Source: UBA2883 sp964017965
GTDB taxonomy: Bacteria > Cyanobacteriota > Vampirovibrionia > Gastranaerophilales > Gastranaerophilaceae
Assembly: GCA_964017965.1 (NCBI GenBank)
Contig: CAXHNV010000002.1
Span: 62,001 to 126,000, forward strand
DNA length: 64,000 bases
Direction: 5' to 3'
Made by a program: the position numbers and the translations under genes. Positions 32,117 to 40,364 of this stretch are shown here, piece by piece. Within the stretch, counting starts at the first letter, position 1. Every line of letters starts with the position of its first letter. Below the pieces are notes generated by a model, which ran no database searches, was not told the origin of the DNA, and saw only the letters and a program-made list of their open reading frames with translations.

Positions 32117-34012
32117 ATGAATATAAGACCTATTGGCGTTAGTAATTATAACAATCACAAAGCGAATCGTCCGAGTTTTAAGAGTGCGATTTTTGCTTGT
32201 GCAGTAATGTCAGATTCGCACGGTGATACAAAGAATCTTCCTAAAGCAGAGCTTGCTTTGAATGATAACTATAAAAAGGTCTTTAATAATACAAACCCTT
32301 TGAATCCTTCTGATCCGGTTAAATCATCAAGTATATATACAGCGTTTATGCACTCAGGTGATTTAATGATGAACGGTGCGGTTAAAGGATATCGTGATAA
32401 ATCAAAATGCAGCGCGGATTATCAATTTGCGGCAATGGAAAGATTTACTGATTTATTTGGTAAACGTATTCAAGATTCTTTAGGCGAGGATGTTACTTAT
32501 AAAAAATATTTAGCGCTTGGTAACCATGACTTCGACGGTACTGATAAGCTTATGTGGAACAAGTTAAAAGATTCTAATTTTACAACAGTTGTTTCAAACT
32601 TAGACCTTGAAAAATCACCAAACGTTAAAAAGTTAATGGATGAAAATGATAATATTGTAACTCAACAGGTTATTTCTATCCCTGATGATAAGAATGCTGA
32701 AAGAGTTGAAAAAGGTGAAGAAGAACTTTACCACAAGTTATTGGTGTTGGGTGTAACAATCCCTTCTATACCATTCTACAACCCTACTTTACATCCTGAT
32801 ACACACTTCCTTGATGAAACAAACAAAAAAGACGTAAAGCTTACTCAAAAAGATTTGGGTAAAACATTAGAAACTATCAATAAATCAGTTACGGAATTTA
32901 AGAAAGAAAACCCTAAGGGTGCTGTAATTGTTATGTCACATACAGGTAACGGTATTTCAAATATGATTAGAAATGCTTCTCCTGATATCAACTTTGTATT
33001 TAACGGTCACGACCATGAAAACCTTGTTCGTCACATTGGTAAGACTTCAATCCAATCTTTAGGTCAAAACAATGAACAAATCAAGATGTTTAAGTTGTTC
33101 TTTGATGATTTCTCAAAAGATGAAAATGGCAATGTAACAGGCGGTGAACTAAAAGTTATTGATAAGTCTTCTGCTTATAGTACAAAATATGCAAAAGACA
33201 CTCGTTTGAATGATACGGTAATGCAAGAGTGGATAGATGAAAACCTTGCAAAAGACGACGATGCAGTAAATTATCCTGCAATGTATTATAACTGTCCTGA
33301 CCCTAGACATGCTGATTATAAGACATTGAAATATGATGAACACCAGGTCCGTTCATTAAATTCACCTTTGGCTAACTTCTTAACTTCATCAATTGCAAGT
33401 GAGATTAGACAAATGGACGATTTGTATGGTGACGATATTGCGGCAGTAGCTGTTCAATCTTCTGTAATCAGAAGCGGTGTTCAAGAAAAGATGAGTAATA
33501 TGGATGTTATCAGAATCTTTAACGGTTTAGGTGAAAGCTTATCTACTTTAGAGGTTGGTGAAGTTTCAGGTAAAGAACTTTCAGGTATTATTGCTGAAAA
33601 CGTATTTAGTAACCTTGAATCTGACAGAAACACTATGTTACAGTGGTCTGATATCCAGATTAACAAAGATATGTTGAAAGATATCAAAGAAGGTAAATCT
33701 GATAAAGACCCTATCGAAGCTATAAAAATGCGTGATTTGTCAACAGAAAATGCTCGTAAACCTTCTACCTGGTTACCTGTGGAAGCGGATAAAACATATA
33801 AAATCGTTCTTCCTTCTAAGTATTTGATGAAAGACAGCTTGAAATATGTTCCTGTAATCAAAGACAGATTCCACGTTGTAGAAGATGAAAACTACAGAAC
33901 TATGTCACAGTTGTTGAATTCGTTGAACGAACACAATGGCGGTATAACATTCAGACCAAAAGTAGCTGAAGAACGTGTTATTTTCCACGAAGTCAATGAT
34001 GATGAAGCATAG
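32117..34012 (+). CDS. Metallophosphatase / 5'-nucleotidase-like protein with N-terminal SFKS tag
   Basis: The 631-residue protein has calcineurin-type metallophosphatase motifs in order: MSDSHGD (D33, H35), HSGDLMMNG (D82), LGNHDFDG (N136, H137), MSHTGNG and FNGHDHENL. After the catalytic half comes a second domain with VAVQSSVIRSGV and IFNGLGESLSTLEVGEVSGKELSGII, as in UshA-type 5'-nucleotidases. No classical signal peptide is present. Instead the N-terminus is Asn-rich and ends in PSFKS (19-23), similar to TNFKG of the protein at 9248-11206. A ribosome site (AGGGGTG) precedes the ATG. The substrate is unknown; nucleotides or sugar phosphates are likely. Confidence 0.87.
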   Translation: MNIRPIGVSNYNNHKANRPSFKSAIFACAVMSDSHGDTKNLPKAELALNDNYKKVFNNTNPLNPSDPVKSSSIYTAFMHSGDLMMNGAVKGYRDKSKCSADYQFAAMERFTDLFGKRIQDSLGEDVTYKKYLALGNHDFDGTDKLMWNKLKDSNFTTVVSNLDLEKSPNVKKLMDENDNIVTQQVISIPDDKNAERVEKGEEELYHKLLVLGVTIPSIPFYNPTLHPDTHFLDETNKKDVKLTQKDLGKTLETINKSVTEFKKENPKGAVIVMSHTGNGISNMIRNASPDINFVFNGHDHENLVRHIGKTSIQSLGQNNEQIKMFKLFFDDFSKDENGNVTGGELKVIDKSSAYSTKYAKDTRLNDTVMQEWIDENLAKDDDAVNYPAMYYNCPDPRHADYKTLKYDEHQVRSLNSPLANFLTSSIASEIRQMDDLYGDDIAAVAVQSSVIRSGVQEKMSNMDVIRIFNGLGESLSTLEVGEVSGKELSGIIAENVFSNLESDRNTMLQWSDIQINKDMLKDIKEGKSDKDPIEAIKMRDLSTENARKPSTWLPVEADKTYKIVLPSKYLMKDSLKYVPVIKDRFHVVEDENYRTMSQLLNSLNEHNGGITFRPKVAEERVIFHEVNDDEA

Positions 34013-34013
34013 T

Positions 34014-35327
34014 TTATAAGTTTAATGCATATTGAAAAATTTCAGCAGCTCTTGCGTTATATGCTCTTGCGTCATCTGTCGAGAACAGGTTTCTCCAATG
34101 ACTTTCGGGTGTGCCGTCTGTTGAATATGACGGGTTTCTCATCATCAGTTGGTGTGTGGATGTGTCATAACGCAGTGGGAACAGGTCTTCCATTTGCATA
34201 AAGCTTGCTAGTTTATCGCTTGCGTATTCAAATGCGAGCAAGCAGTTGTGCAGTCTCGAGATACGTTCTTCATATCGTCTTCCGCCTTCGTCGTTGTCGT
34301 TTGAGACCTCTAATCCGGGCGCATATGAACGGTTGTACTTTAGGGTTGTGGACCAGTATTTTACTTCGTCGTAGTTATCCGGGTTTATGAATCCTGTTCC
34401 TGTATCAAGACCGAGCTCTTTATATCGGATAAAGTCACCGGTACTTTTTTCACCTACGAAACTGAGTGTTGTCTTGCCGCTTCTGCTCCGGATTTCGTTT
34501 ACGATATATTGCATTTGGTTGTATTCAGGAAGAGCTCCTACTCCGGTATAGTTACCCATGTCGTAGTTGCCGATGTGTTTGGCGCTATCGATGAAAAATG
34601 CTTCAAAGCCGAGATTGACTAATTTTACGTGTTCTTGAATGAATAGTTCCTGATGTTCGGGGTTAGACCAATTGAATGTCTCATCGTTTTCGCCGTAGTG
34701 CGCAATTTTAATCTGGTCTGCAGAAATTACTGTTCTTATTCCTGTTTTTAATCCTCTTAGATTCGCTAAGTCGTTAAAGAACCTTAATTGCTCTTCGGGG
34801 GTAATTTTATCTGAGTGTTCAAAATCTATGATGTTTTGGCTGTAGCCTTTGTTTAGCGTTATTCCATAGATAGAATTTTCTTCAAAGACGCTTTTGTTGT
34901 ATCCGTCACCATATATGTTTGGAAATATTTGTGACAGGATAATGCAATTTGCCCAACTCTTAGCAGAAGGCGGGATTGCTGGTAAAAGCTTTATTGTACA
35001 TAGGAGACCGTTTTTACATCTATCGCCATGCATTTCTGCTATTGCACGGTTATTTATTTCGATATAGTTTGCTGTGCGCCCCCAGTTGTCGCCGTAGTTT
35101 GGCGTTAGGATTTCTTTTGGAAAATCTTTGTAAAACATGTTGCATTCGCATAGTGACAAGATTGATTCAACGGCTTTTTTAAGGCTTCTCGTTAAAAGTT
35201 CTGCAGGGAGAATATTAGTAAGCCATTTTTTGTTGCCGGATGATATTACATACTTATCAACAAACTTGTCGTAATGCAGTTGTGTATTGTAATTATATGC
35301 GGTTAGAACTTTATTTATAAGACACAT
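34014..35327 (-). CDS. TIM-barrel protein resembling alpha-amylase-superfamily hydrolases
   Basis: This 437-residue protein has no signal peptide. Three segments resemble catalytic strands of the alpha-amylase superfamily: NLGFEAFFIDSAKHIG (D247 at the nucleophile place), TTLSFVGEKSTG (E293 at the acid/base place) and LEVSNDNDEGG (D344 or D346 where an HD pair is usual). An N-terminal region with NYGDNWGRTANYIEINNRAI is unrecognised. The match rests on short motifs, so the function is tentative and a degenerate, non-catalytic barrel is possible. It converges with the metallophosphatase gene with only one base between the stop codons. Confidence 0.72.
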   Translation of the reverse strand: MCLINKVLTAYNYNTQLHYDKFVDKYVISSGNKKWLTNILPAELLTRSLKKAVESILSLCECNMFYKDFPKEILTPNYGDNWGRTANYIEINNRAIAEMHGDRCKNGLLCTIKLLPAIPPSAKSWANCIILSQIFPNIYGDGYNKSVFEENSIYGITLNKGYSQNIIDFEHSDKITPEEQLRFFNDLANLRGLKTGIRTVISADQIKIAHYGENDETFNWSNPEHQELFIQEHVKLVNLGFEAFFIDSAKHIGNYDMGNYTGVGALPEYNQMQYIVNEIRSRSGKTTLSFVGEKSTGDFIRYKELGLDTGTGFINPDNYDEVKYWSTTLKYNRSYAPGLEVSNDNDEGGRRYEERISRLHNCLLAFEYASDKLASFMQMEDLFPLRYDTSTHQLMMRNPSYSTDGTPESHWRNLFSTDDARAYNARAAEIFQYALNL

Positions 35328-35408
35328 AATTAAATTATAAAATTTTTAAAAATTTCTTTTAATATCCTGTCGGGTAAATTTTGACTTTTATAAAAAAATA
35401 GTTAATAA

Positions 35409-35478
35409 GATAACAGGCTCATCTAAACAGATGAAAGTTATCGACATCAACTAAAGATACATATATATATGTCGATAA
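35409..35478 (+). promoter_or_regulatory. Structured leader with two mutually exclusive hairpins before the flagellar genes
   Basis: The first hairpin pairs GATAAC (35409-35414) with GTTATC (35437-35442) around a perfect inner stem TCATCT/AGATGA (35419-35424, 35429-35434). The second pairs TTATCGACAT (35438-35447) with ATGTCGATAA (35469-35478). The two share 35438-35442 and cannot form together. A TTGACT at 35381-35386 may be the -35 of a promoter just upstream. The arrangement suggests an RNA switch or an operator; it does not match a riboswitch class I know. Confidence 0.5.
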
Positions 35479-35513
35479 GTGTAGAAACGGTTTAACTAAC
35501 GAGAGAGGTACAA

Positions 35514-36212
35514 ATGAAAATAAGTACAGGCATCAGATATTGCGAACCCGGTATACGTGCATCAATCAGAGCAATGCAAGTATCAAATGAGTTACTTGGT
35601 ATTACAAATGAAAACGTATCAGGGTTTGATAAAGTTGGTTATCAAAGAAAAGATGCTGTCGTATCTTCTTTTACTGAGTATCTTGGTGTGCACGGCGTGT
35701 CTACAAACGTAGATGAAAGAGTCGGTCGTATTCAGATGTCAGAAAGACCGTTAGATATTGCGTTGGCAAATCAAGGTTATTTTCAGGTTGAATCAAAAGA
35801 AGGGGTTAAGATGACAAGAGACGGTCGTTTTAAACTCGATAAAGACGGTAATCTTTTGAATCTTGACGATGCTAAGGTTTTGTCTGATTCAGGTGTACCT
35901 ATTAAGCTTCCGTTCTTGCCAAAAGATTTGAAAGAAATCAAGGTTGATAACAAAGGTAGACTTAGTATTTTTAACGAAAAAGAACGTAAGATGAATTATG
36001 TTGCAACATTAGGTGTAGTTGATTCAAACGGTATGGCGGTTATGAGACCTGATGTTAAACAAGGTTACAACGAATATTCAAACGTATCTTTGCAGAATGA
36101 GTTTTTGGCAGTTATGCCTACGGTAAGAGCTTTTGAAGCTAACAGACAAATATTTATTATGCAAAATACAAATATTCAAAAAGCGATTAGCCAATTGGGC
36201 TCAGCTCAATAG
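35514..36212 (+). CDS. Flagellar rod/hook basal-body protein (FlgF/FlgG-like)
   Basis: A 232-residue axial protein with the N-terminal rod signature in variant form (MQVSNELLGITNENVSGFDKVGYQRK), the central block LDIALANQGYFQVESKEGVKMTRDGRFKLDKDGNLLN typical of FlgF/FlgG, and the C-terminal helix AFEANRQIFIMQNTNIQKAISQLG. It should form part of the periplasmic flagellar rod. The usual LANxxTxGY is altered to NVSGFDKVGY. The ATG has an AGAGAGGT ribosome site. It heads a four-gene rod operon. Confidence 0.88.
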   Translation: MKISTGIRYCEPGIRASIRAMQVSNELLGITNENVSGFDKVGYQRKDAVVSSFTEYLGVHGVSTNVDERVGRIQMSERPLDIALANQGYFQVESKEGVKMTRDGRFKLDKDGNLLNLDDAKVLSDSGVPIKLPFLPKDLKEIKVDNKGRLSIFNEKERKMNYVATLGVVDSNGMAVMRPDVKQGYNEYSNVSLQNEFLAVMPTVRAFEANRQIFIMQNTNIQKAISQLGSAQ

Positions 36213-36226
36213 GAGGGTTTTAAATT

Positions 36227-36943
36227 ATGATGTTTAATGCGCAAGCGATTGTAAGAAAAAGTATTAATAACGCAACTACTCAGTTCGATAAATTGGGTCA
36301 CGTTGCTAACGATTTGGCGAACTTTAATACGTACGGTTACAAATCTGTAAGATTTGAACAGATGTTGAGAGAAGACGGTTACGTTGAAGGTTGTCAGAGA
36401 ACAGATTGCTTGCAGGGTTCTGTAAGAATTACTGAAAACCCTTATGATGTAGCAATTGAGGGCCACGGTTATATTCCTGTAACTTCTGAAGACGGTGAGG
36501 TTCAATATACACGTGACGGTTCAATGATTAAAGGTAAAGACGGATATCTTTATACAAGAGACGGCTGGTTGATTGGCGGTGGTATTAAGATGCCTGCAAA
36601 TTGTTATAAATTCACGATTAACAAAAACGGTGATGTTTATACTTATGATGAAGCAGGTTCTTTGCCTAGACGTGTCGGAACGATTCCTCTTGTATCTTTT
36701 GCTAATCCTGAAATGCTTAATCAAGGTATTAACAATAAAATGGTTGCTACTGAGGATTCCGGCGAACCTAAGATTATTAAAAAACACAATAATTTCAGAC
36801 AAAATGCGATTGAGTGTTCAAATGTAAGTATTCACGGTTCTGTGGGCGAAATGTTGAGATTGAACGCTTCTATGATTGCTAGTATGCGTTTGTTAAAGGT
36901 AGCAGACGATATGTATAACAAAGGTATAAATATTAGAGAATAA
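36227..36943 (+). CDS. Flagellar rod/hook basal-body protein (FlgF/FlgG-like paralogue)
   Basis: This 238-residue protein is the second FlgF/FlgG-type gene. It carries the N-terminal motif LGHVANDLANFNTYGYKSVRFEQML, the central YDVAIEGHGYIPVTSEDGEVQYTRDGSM and the C-terminal helix GEMLRLNASMIASMRLLKVADDM. It starts 14 nt after the previous gene with an AGGAGG ribosome site. The two paralogues probably form proximal and distal rod segments; which one corresponds to FlgF or FlgG cannot be settled from sequence alone. Confidence 0.88.
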   Translation: MMFNAQAIVRKSINNATTQFDKLGHVANDLANFNTYGYKSVRFEQMLREDGYVEGCQRTDCLQGSVRITENPYDVAIEGHGYIPVTSEDGEVQYTRDGSMIKGKDGYLYTRDGWLIGGGIKMPANCYKFTINKNGDVYTYDEAGSLPRRVGTIPLVSFANPEMLNQGINNKMVATEDSGEPKIIKKHNNFRQNAIECSNVSIHGSVGEMLRLNASMIASMRLLKVADDMYNKGINIRE

Positions 36944-36967
36944 TAAACTTTGGAGGTTTAACTAACA

Positions 36968-37318
36968 ATGGGTTACGGAGCTTTAGATTCAATAGGAAGA
37001 ACATCATTAATGATGAACTTGATTGCTCAAAAACAAAGAGCATTAGGTTCAAACCTGGCAAACGTTGATACTCCGGGTTATGTAAGAAGAGATATCGATT
37101 TTAGCCAGTATTTAGGCGGTGGAACTGAGGATTTGGAAACAAAACTCGCAAGAAAAATGGGACCGTCTCCAATGCAGGAATATGAACAAAATGTAGAGAT
37201 TAATCCTGCGGATGAATTGACTGAAATGCAGAAGAACTCAATTTTATACACAATGGCAACAAGAAGAATGTCAAATATTATTACACAGATGAAAACGGTA
37301 GTTAACGTAGGAAAGTAG
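36968..37318 (+). CDS. flgB: Flagellar basal-body rod protein FlgB
   Basis: This 116-residue proximal rod protein starts MGYGALDSIGRTSLMMNLIAQKQRALGSNLANVDTPGY, with the axial-protein motif SNLANVDTPGYVRRDIDF characteristic of FlgB. The C-terminal helix (ILYTMATRRMSNIITQMKTVVNV) completes the coiled coil. A strong GGAGG site precedes the ATG, and flgC follows after 7 nt. Length is slightly short but in the family range. Confidence 0.93.
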   Translation: MGYGALDSIGRTSLMMNLIAQKQRALGSNLANVDTPGYVRRDIDFSQYLGGGTEDLETKLARKMGPSPMQEYEQNVEINPADELTEMQKNSILYTMATRRMSNIITQMKTVVNVGK

Positions 37319-37325
37319 GCTCATA

Positions 37326-37769
37326 ATGGGTATAATGGAATCAATTGATATAGGTGCAAACGCCCTAAAAACACACGGATTAAGAATCGATATTCATGCA
37401 AAGAACATTGCTAATATTGACACTCCTAATTATGTAAGAAGAATTCCTATTTTGAACGCAACGGAAGATATATCGTTCCGTGGTGTTTTGAATCAGATGA
37501 AAAACGACGTATACGGAACGGGCACCTTACCTTATACACAGGGCGGTGTAGTGTTTACGGGCGTTGTTGAGGATCCTACTTTAGGTGAAAGAATTTACCG
37601 TCCGGGTCATCCTGACGCTGATGCTAACGGTTATATCCGTTCTTCAAACGTTAACGCTATGGTTGATATGGCGGATGCTATTATGGCTCAAAGAGCTTAT
37701 GAAGCCAACCTTGCGGTTGTTAATATTACAAGAACAATGGCTTCTCGTGCCGTTGAAATCGGAAAATAG
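37326..37769 (+). CDS. flgC: Flagellar basal-body rod protein FlgC
   Basis: A 147-residue rod protein with KNIANIDTPNYVRRIP near the N-terminus and the FlgC-type C-terminal half (PGHPDADANGYIRSSNVNAMVDMADAIMAQRAYEANLAVVN). It is the last gene of the rod operon and is followed by a terminator. FliE, usually encoded next to flgBC, is absent here. The gene order, two FlgG-like genes before flgBC, is the reverse of the common arrangement. Confidence 0.94.
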   Translation: MGIMESIDIGANALKTHGLRIDIHAKNIANIDTPNYVRRIPILNATEDISFRGVLNQMKNDVYGTGTLPYTQGGVVFTGVVEDPTLGERIYRPGHPDADANGYIRSSNVNAMVDMADAIMAQRAYEANLAVVNITRTMASRAVEIGK

Positions 37770-37833
37770 AATTAAACAAGACACACTATAACATACAAAA
37801 ACCTTAAATTATAGAGAAAATATCAAACCGTTT

Positions 37834-37867
37834 GGTCAAGTTTTTAACTTGACCTTTATTTTTTTAC
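37834..37867 (+). terminator. Rho-independent terminator after flgC
   Basis: Nine-bp arms GGTCAAGTT (37834-37842) and AACTTGACC (37846-37854) with a 3-nt loop are followed by TTTATTTTTTT. The tail overlaps the 3' end of the convergent regulator gene. Confidence 0.85.
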
Positions 37868-38413
37868 GATGAATTTCTTGGCACAGTTTGTTAAGGTGTT
37901 AACTAAATCAGCGTTTGAATAGATATTCATACCGTTTATGTCTAGAACTGATTTGAATCTTTCTTGCCAGATGTCGAAGAGTTCTTCTTTTGTTAAGCCT
38001 ATAACGTTACCAATCATATTTAGTTCATTATAATCAAGTGGAATAGGTAGTGAGCCGCGAAGAATATCTACGATATCAAGTCTTTTGTTACGCGGGAACG
38101 CTTTTAAAAAGTCCACAACTTTCATTTTCTTTAGTTTTAATAAACTTTTGATTTTTTGAATAGTATCATCAATCAAGATAGGTTCTTGCGGAATACGGTA
38201 TTCTTCAAATTCTTCCGGTTCAACTTCCATAACGGTTGCGATACGTTCCAGGGTTGTTGAACGGGTTGAGAACGGGATAGTATTATCAATTAGGTTGTAT
38301 ACGTAAGATAGAGTTACGCCTATCATTTGTGCAAAATCTTTTTTATGTAAATTGTTCTTTTCTAAAAACTCAGCAAGCTTTTTTGAGCTTTGAACAGTCG
38401 TTTTATGTTTCAT
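37856..38413 (-). CDS. XRE-type helix-turn-helix regulator
   Basis: The N-terminal part of this 185-residue protein is a Cro/CI-type HTH (KLAEFLEKNNLHKKDFAQMIGVTLSYVYNLIDNTI), followed by ERIATVMEVEPEEFEEY. A second helical unit (LLKLKKMKVVDFLKAFPRNKRLDIVDILRGSLPIP) may be another HTH-like fold. A ribosome site AAAGGA lies about 9 nt before the ATG. It probably binds DNA, but its targets and effector are unknown. It follows, with the same orientation, a smaller XRE gene at 38527-38772. No phage genes are seen nearby. Confidence 0.83.
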   Translation of the reverse strand: MKHKTTVQSSKKLAEFLEKNNLHKKDFAQMIGVTLSYVYNLIDNTIPFSTRSTTLERIATVMEVEPEEFEEYRIPQEPILIDDTIQKIKSLLKLKKMKVVDFLKAFPRNKRLDIVDILRGSLPIPLDYNELNMIGNVIGLTKEELFDIWQERFKSVLDINGMNIYSNADLVNTLTNCAKKFIVKK

Positions 38414-38526
38414 ATTGACAATCCTTTCTTTGTTTTAGTTGTGATATCAATATTATTTATTTTGTGTAATATTTTTTAAATAGTTAAGAGGTGTATCAGT
38501 TTGGTAATATTTGTTTTTCTTAAGGT

Positions 38527-38772
38527 TTAAAATAAATTTTTAAAAGCTTCTATTTCAGGAAAATCAAAAAACTGTTTGATACTAATATTAAGTCCTGCGC
38601 AGATTTTGACTATAGTAAAAAGCAAGGGTTCTTGTAAGCCGCGTGTAATCTCGCTTAAGCCGCCTTTAGAAATCCCGCTCTGGTAGGCTAGTTTCTCCTG
38701 CGTAAGATTATATTTTGCAAGAAAGAAGTTTATTCTTTTTGCAAGTATTGTACTTAATTCTTTGTTTTTCAT
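38527..38772 (-). CDS. Small XRE-type helix-turn-helix protein
   Basis: An 81-residue Cro/CI-like DNA-binding protein with a full HTH (FFLAKYNLTQEKLAYQSGISKGGLSEITRGLQEPLLFTIVKICAGLNISIKQFF). It consists of little beyond the DNA-binding fold, so it may be a dimeric repressor. I see no Shine-Dalgarno sequence at normal spacing before the ATG. It lies upstream of the larger XRE gene in the same direction, 113 bp apart. Confidence 0.85.
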   Translation of the reverse strand: MKNKELSTILAKRINFFLAKYNLTQEKLAYQSGISKGGLSEITRGLQEPLLFTIVKICAGLNISIKQFFDFPEIEAFKNLF

Positions 38773-38869
38773 ATCACAATAACTTAATACGTATATAGAT
38801 TTTAACTAAAGTTAGATTTCTACAAGTTCACAGGTGTGAACAGTATTAAGATATGGGTTTTTAAGAATT

Positions 38870-38898
38870 TTTACTATTGTCTTATTGACTATTATATT
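38870..38898 (+). promoter_or_regulatory. Predicted promoter of mnmA
   Basis: TTTACT (38870-38875) and TATATT (38893-38898) are spaced 17 bp. A second -35-like TTGACT is at 38885-38890. The mnmA ATG follows 35 nt after the -10 box, with a GGGGAG ribosome site. Confidence 0.5.
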
Positions 38899-38933
38899 GT
38901 TTTAATATTAAATAGAGATAGGGGAGTAGGAAT

Positions 38934-40016
38934 ATGAAAATATTGGTAGGTTTATCGGGTGGAGTTGATTCTGCTGTTACGGCATTGTTATTAAAGCAGC
39001 AAGGTTATGAGGTTGCGGGTGCAACTATGTCTATCTGGAAAGAGAGACCTGATTTAAAGAAACCTGCTGAACATACTTGTACTCATGGTGCTTGTTTTAG
39101 TGCTGATGAGAAAGAAGATATCGCGGCTGCAAAAAGTGTTGCGGACCAGATTGGGATACCTTTTTATGTTGTTGACTGTAAAGATGAGTATGAAAAGGTT
39201 GTTTTAGACAATTTTAAGGAAGAGTATATCTCCGGAAGAACTCCTAACCCTTGTATTAGATGTAACGCTCTTGTGAAGTTTGGTGTGCTTCCGACCTTGG
39301 CTAAACAAAGCGGAATTGAGTTTGATAAGTTTGCAACGGGTCATTATGCAAGAGTTGTAGAAGAAAATGGAAGGTATTATCTCAAACGCGGGCTTGCTGC
39401 TAATAAGGACCAATCTTATTTTCTTTATAAGCTTACTCAAGAACAGCTTTCTAATATTATGATGCCTCTTGGAGAATATACGAAAGACGAAATTCGAGCA
39501 ATAGCTAAAGAAAATGGGCTGGATGTTTCTGATAAACCTGACAGTCAGGATTTTTATGAAGGTGATTATAACGAACTTTTAGGTGTAGAAGAAAAAGCCG
39601 GTAATATTGTTGATTTGGACGGAAAGGTTTTGGGTCAGCATACGGGGATTTGGAATTATACTATAGGACAAAGAAAAGGGATTGGTATTTCTGCTCCGGA
39701 ACCTTTGTATGTATTGGAATTAAGAAAAGATACCAATGAAGTTGTTGTAGGGTATAAGGATAAGACTTTTAAAAAGTCTTTAAAGGCAATAAATATGAAC
39801 TGGATTGCAGTTGACGGATTAGATAAAGAGATAAGAGCGACTGCAAAGATACGTTCTACACAGCAGCCTACAGAAGTAACTGTTAGACCTGTTGATGAAA
39901 AGTCTGTTAAGGTTGTGTTTGATGAGTATCAAAAATCGATTGCGATAGGGCAATCGGTTGTGTTGTATGATGAAGATAAGGTTATTGGCGGGGGAATTAT
40001 TGACTCTGTGCAGTAA
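38934..40016 (+). CDS. mnmA: tRNA-uridine 2-sulfurtransferase MnmA, variant active site
   Basis: This enzyme thiolates U34 of tRNA. The PP-loop SGGVDSAVTALLL binds ATP, and ATGHYAR, NKDQSYFLYKL and GQRKGIG are family-typical. The first catalytic cysteine region is present as NPCIRCNALVKFG (C107, C110). The second catalytic cysteine, normally in SxxxCF, is missing: the segment reads KPDSQDFYEGDYNELLG with tyrosine at 208. It may use another cysteine (C49, C54) or a persulfide or iron-sulfur mechanism based on the CxxC. Length (360 residues) and the C-terminal domain are normal. The name rests on overall family membership. Confidence 0.9.
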   Translation: MKILVGLSGGVDSAVTALLLKQQGYEVAGATMSIWKERPDLKKPAEHTCTHGACFSADEKEDIAAAKSVADQIGIPFYVVDCKDEYEKVVLDNFKEEYISGRTPNPCIRCNALVKFGVLPTLAKQSGIEFDKFATGHYARVVEENGRYYLKRGLAANKDQSYFLYKLTQEQLSNIMMPLGEYTKDEIRAIAKENGLDVSDKPDSQDFYEGDYNELLGVEEKAGNIVDLDGKVLGQHTGIWNYTIGQRKGIGISAPEPLYVLELRKDTNEVVVGYKDKTFKKSLKAINMNWIAVDGLDKEIRATAKIRSTQQPTEVTVRPVDEKSVKVVFDEYQKSIAIGQSVVLYDEDKVIGGGIIDSVQ

Positions 40017-40040
40017 TAATGATTTAGGAAAGGGATAAGA

Positions 40041-40364
40041 ATGGCAGAAAGAGAATTTGCAAACGGAATAAATGTTAGAGCGATTGATACAAAATATGGT
40101 CAATTGATTAAGTTAGGTATTAGTAAAGAAGGAATTTTAAACAACCCTTATAACGACAGAGGCTGGGTAAATATTGTATTAAAGACCGGTAAATCAGGCA
40201 AAATGTATGCTGAGATTGATAACTATAATCCAAACGGTAGCAATTATTCTGCTGAGCAAACTGACAATACTCAATTTGCAACAGGTGAAAACCTTGTTGA
40301 GTTTGGTGAAATGGAAGCACCTGCAGCTGAACAGCTAATTGACGAAGAAGAGATTCCATTTTAA
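40041..40364 (+). CDS. Small protein with SSB-like acidic C-terminal tip
   Basis: The 107-residue protein is not recognised as a known family. The N-terminal 70 residues look like a small beta-rich fold (VRAIDTKYGQLIKLGISKEGIL, WVNIVLKTGKSGKMYAEIDNY). A Gln/Asn/Ala-rich linker then leads to a final IDEEEIPF, very like the DDDIPF tip by which SSB recruits replication and repair partners. This suggests a single-stranded DNA or RNA binding protein, or a mimic that binds SSB partners. It starts 25 nt after mnmA with an AAAGGG site. The promoter of smpB lies within its last codons. Confidence 0.72.
   Translation: MAEREFANGINVRAIDTKYGQLIKLGISKEGILNNPYNDRGWVNIVLKTGKSGKMYAEIDNYNPNGSNYSAEQTDNTQFATGENLVEFGEMEAPAAEQLIDEEEIPF

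Noticed and set aside
35409..35478. Cyclic di-GMP (GEMM) riboswitch before the flagellar genes
   Set aside because: The conserved GEMM core and its tetraloop-receptor elements are not visible. Only two simple alternative stems are present.
37856..38772. Prophage remnant signalled by two XRE repressor-like genes
   Set aside because: No integrase, structural, lysis or attachment-site features are nearby. Neighbouring genes are housekeeping.
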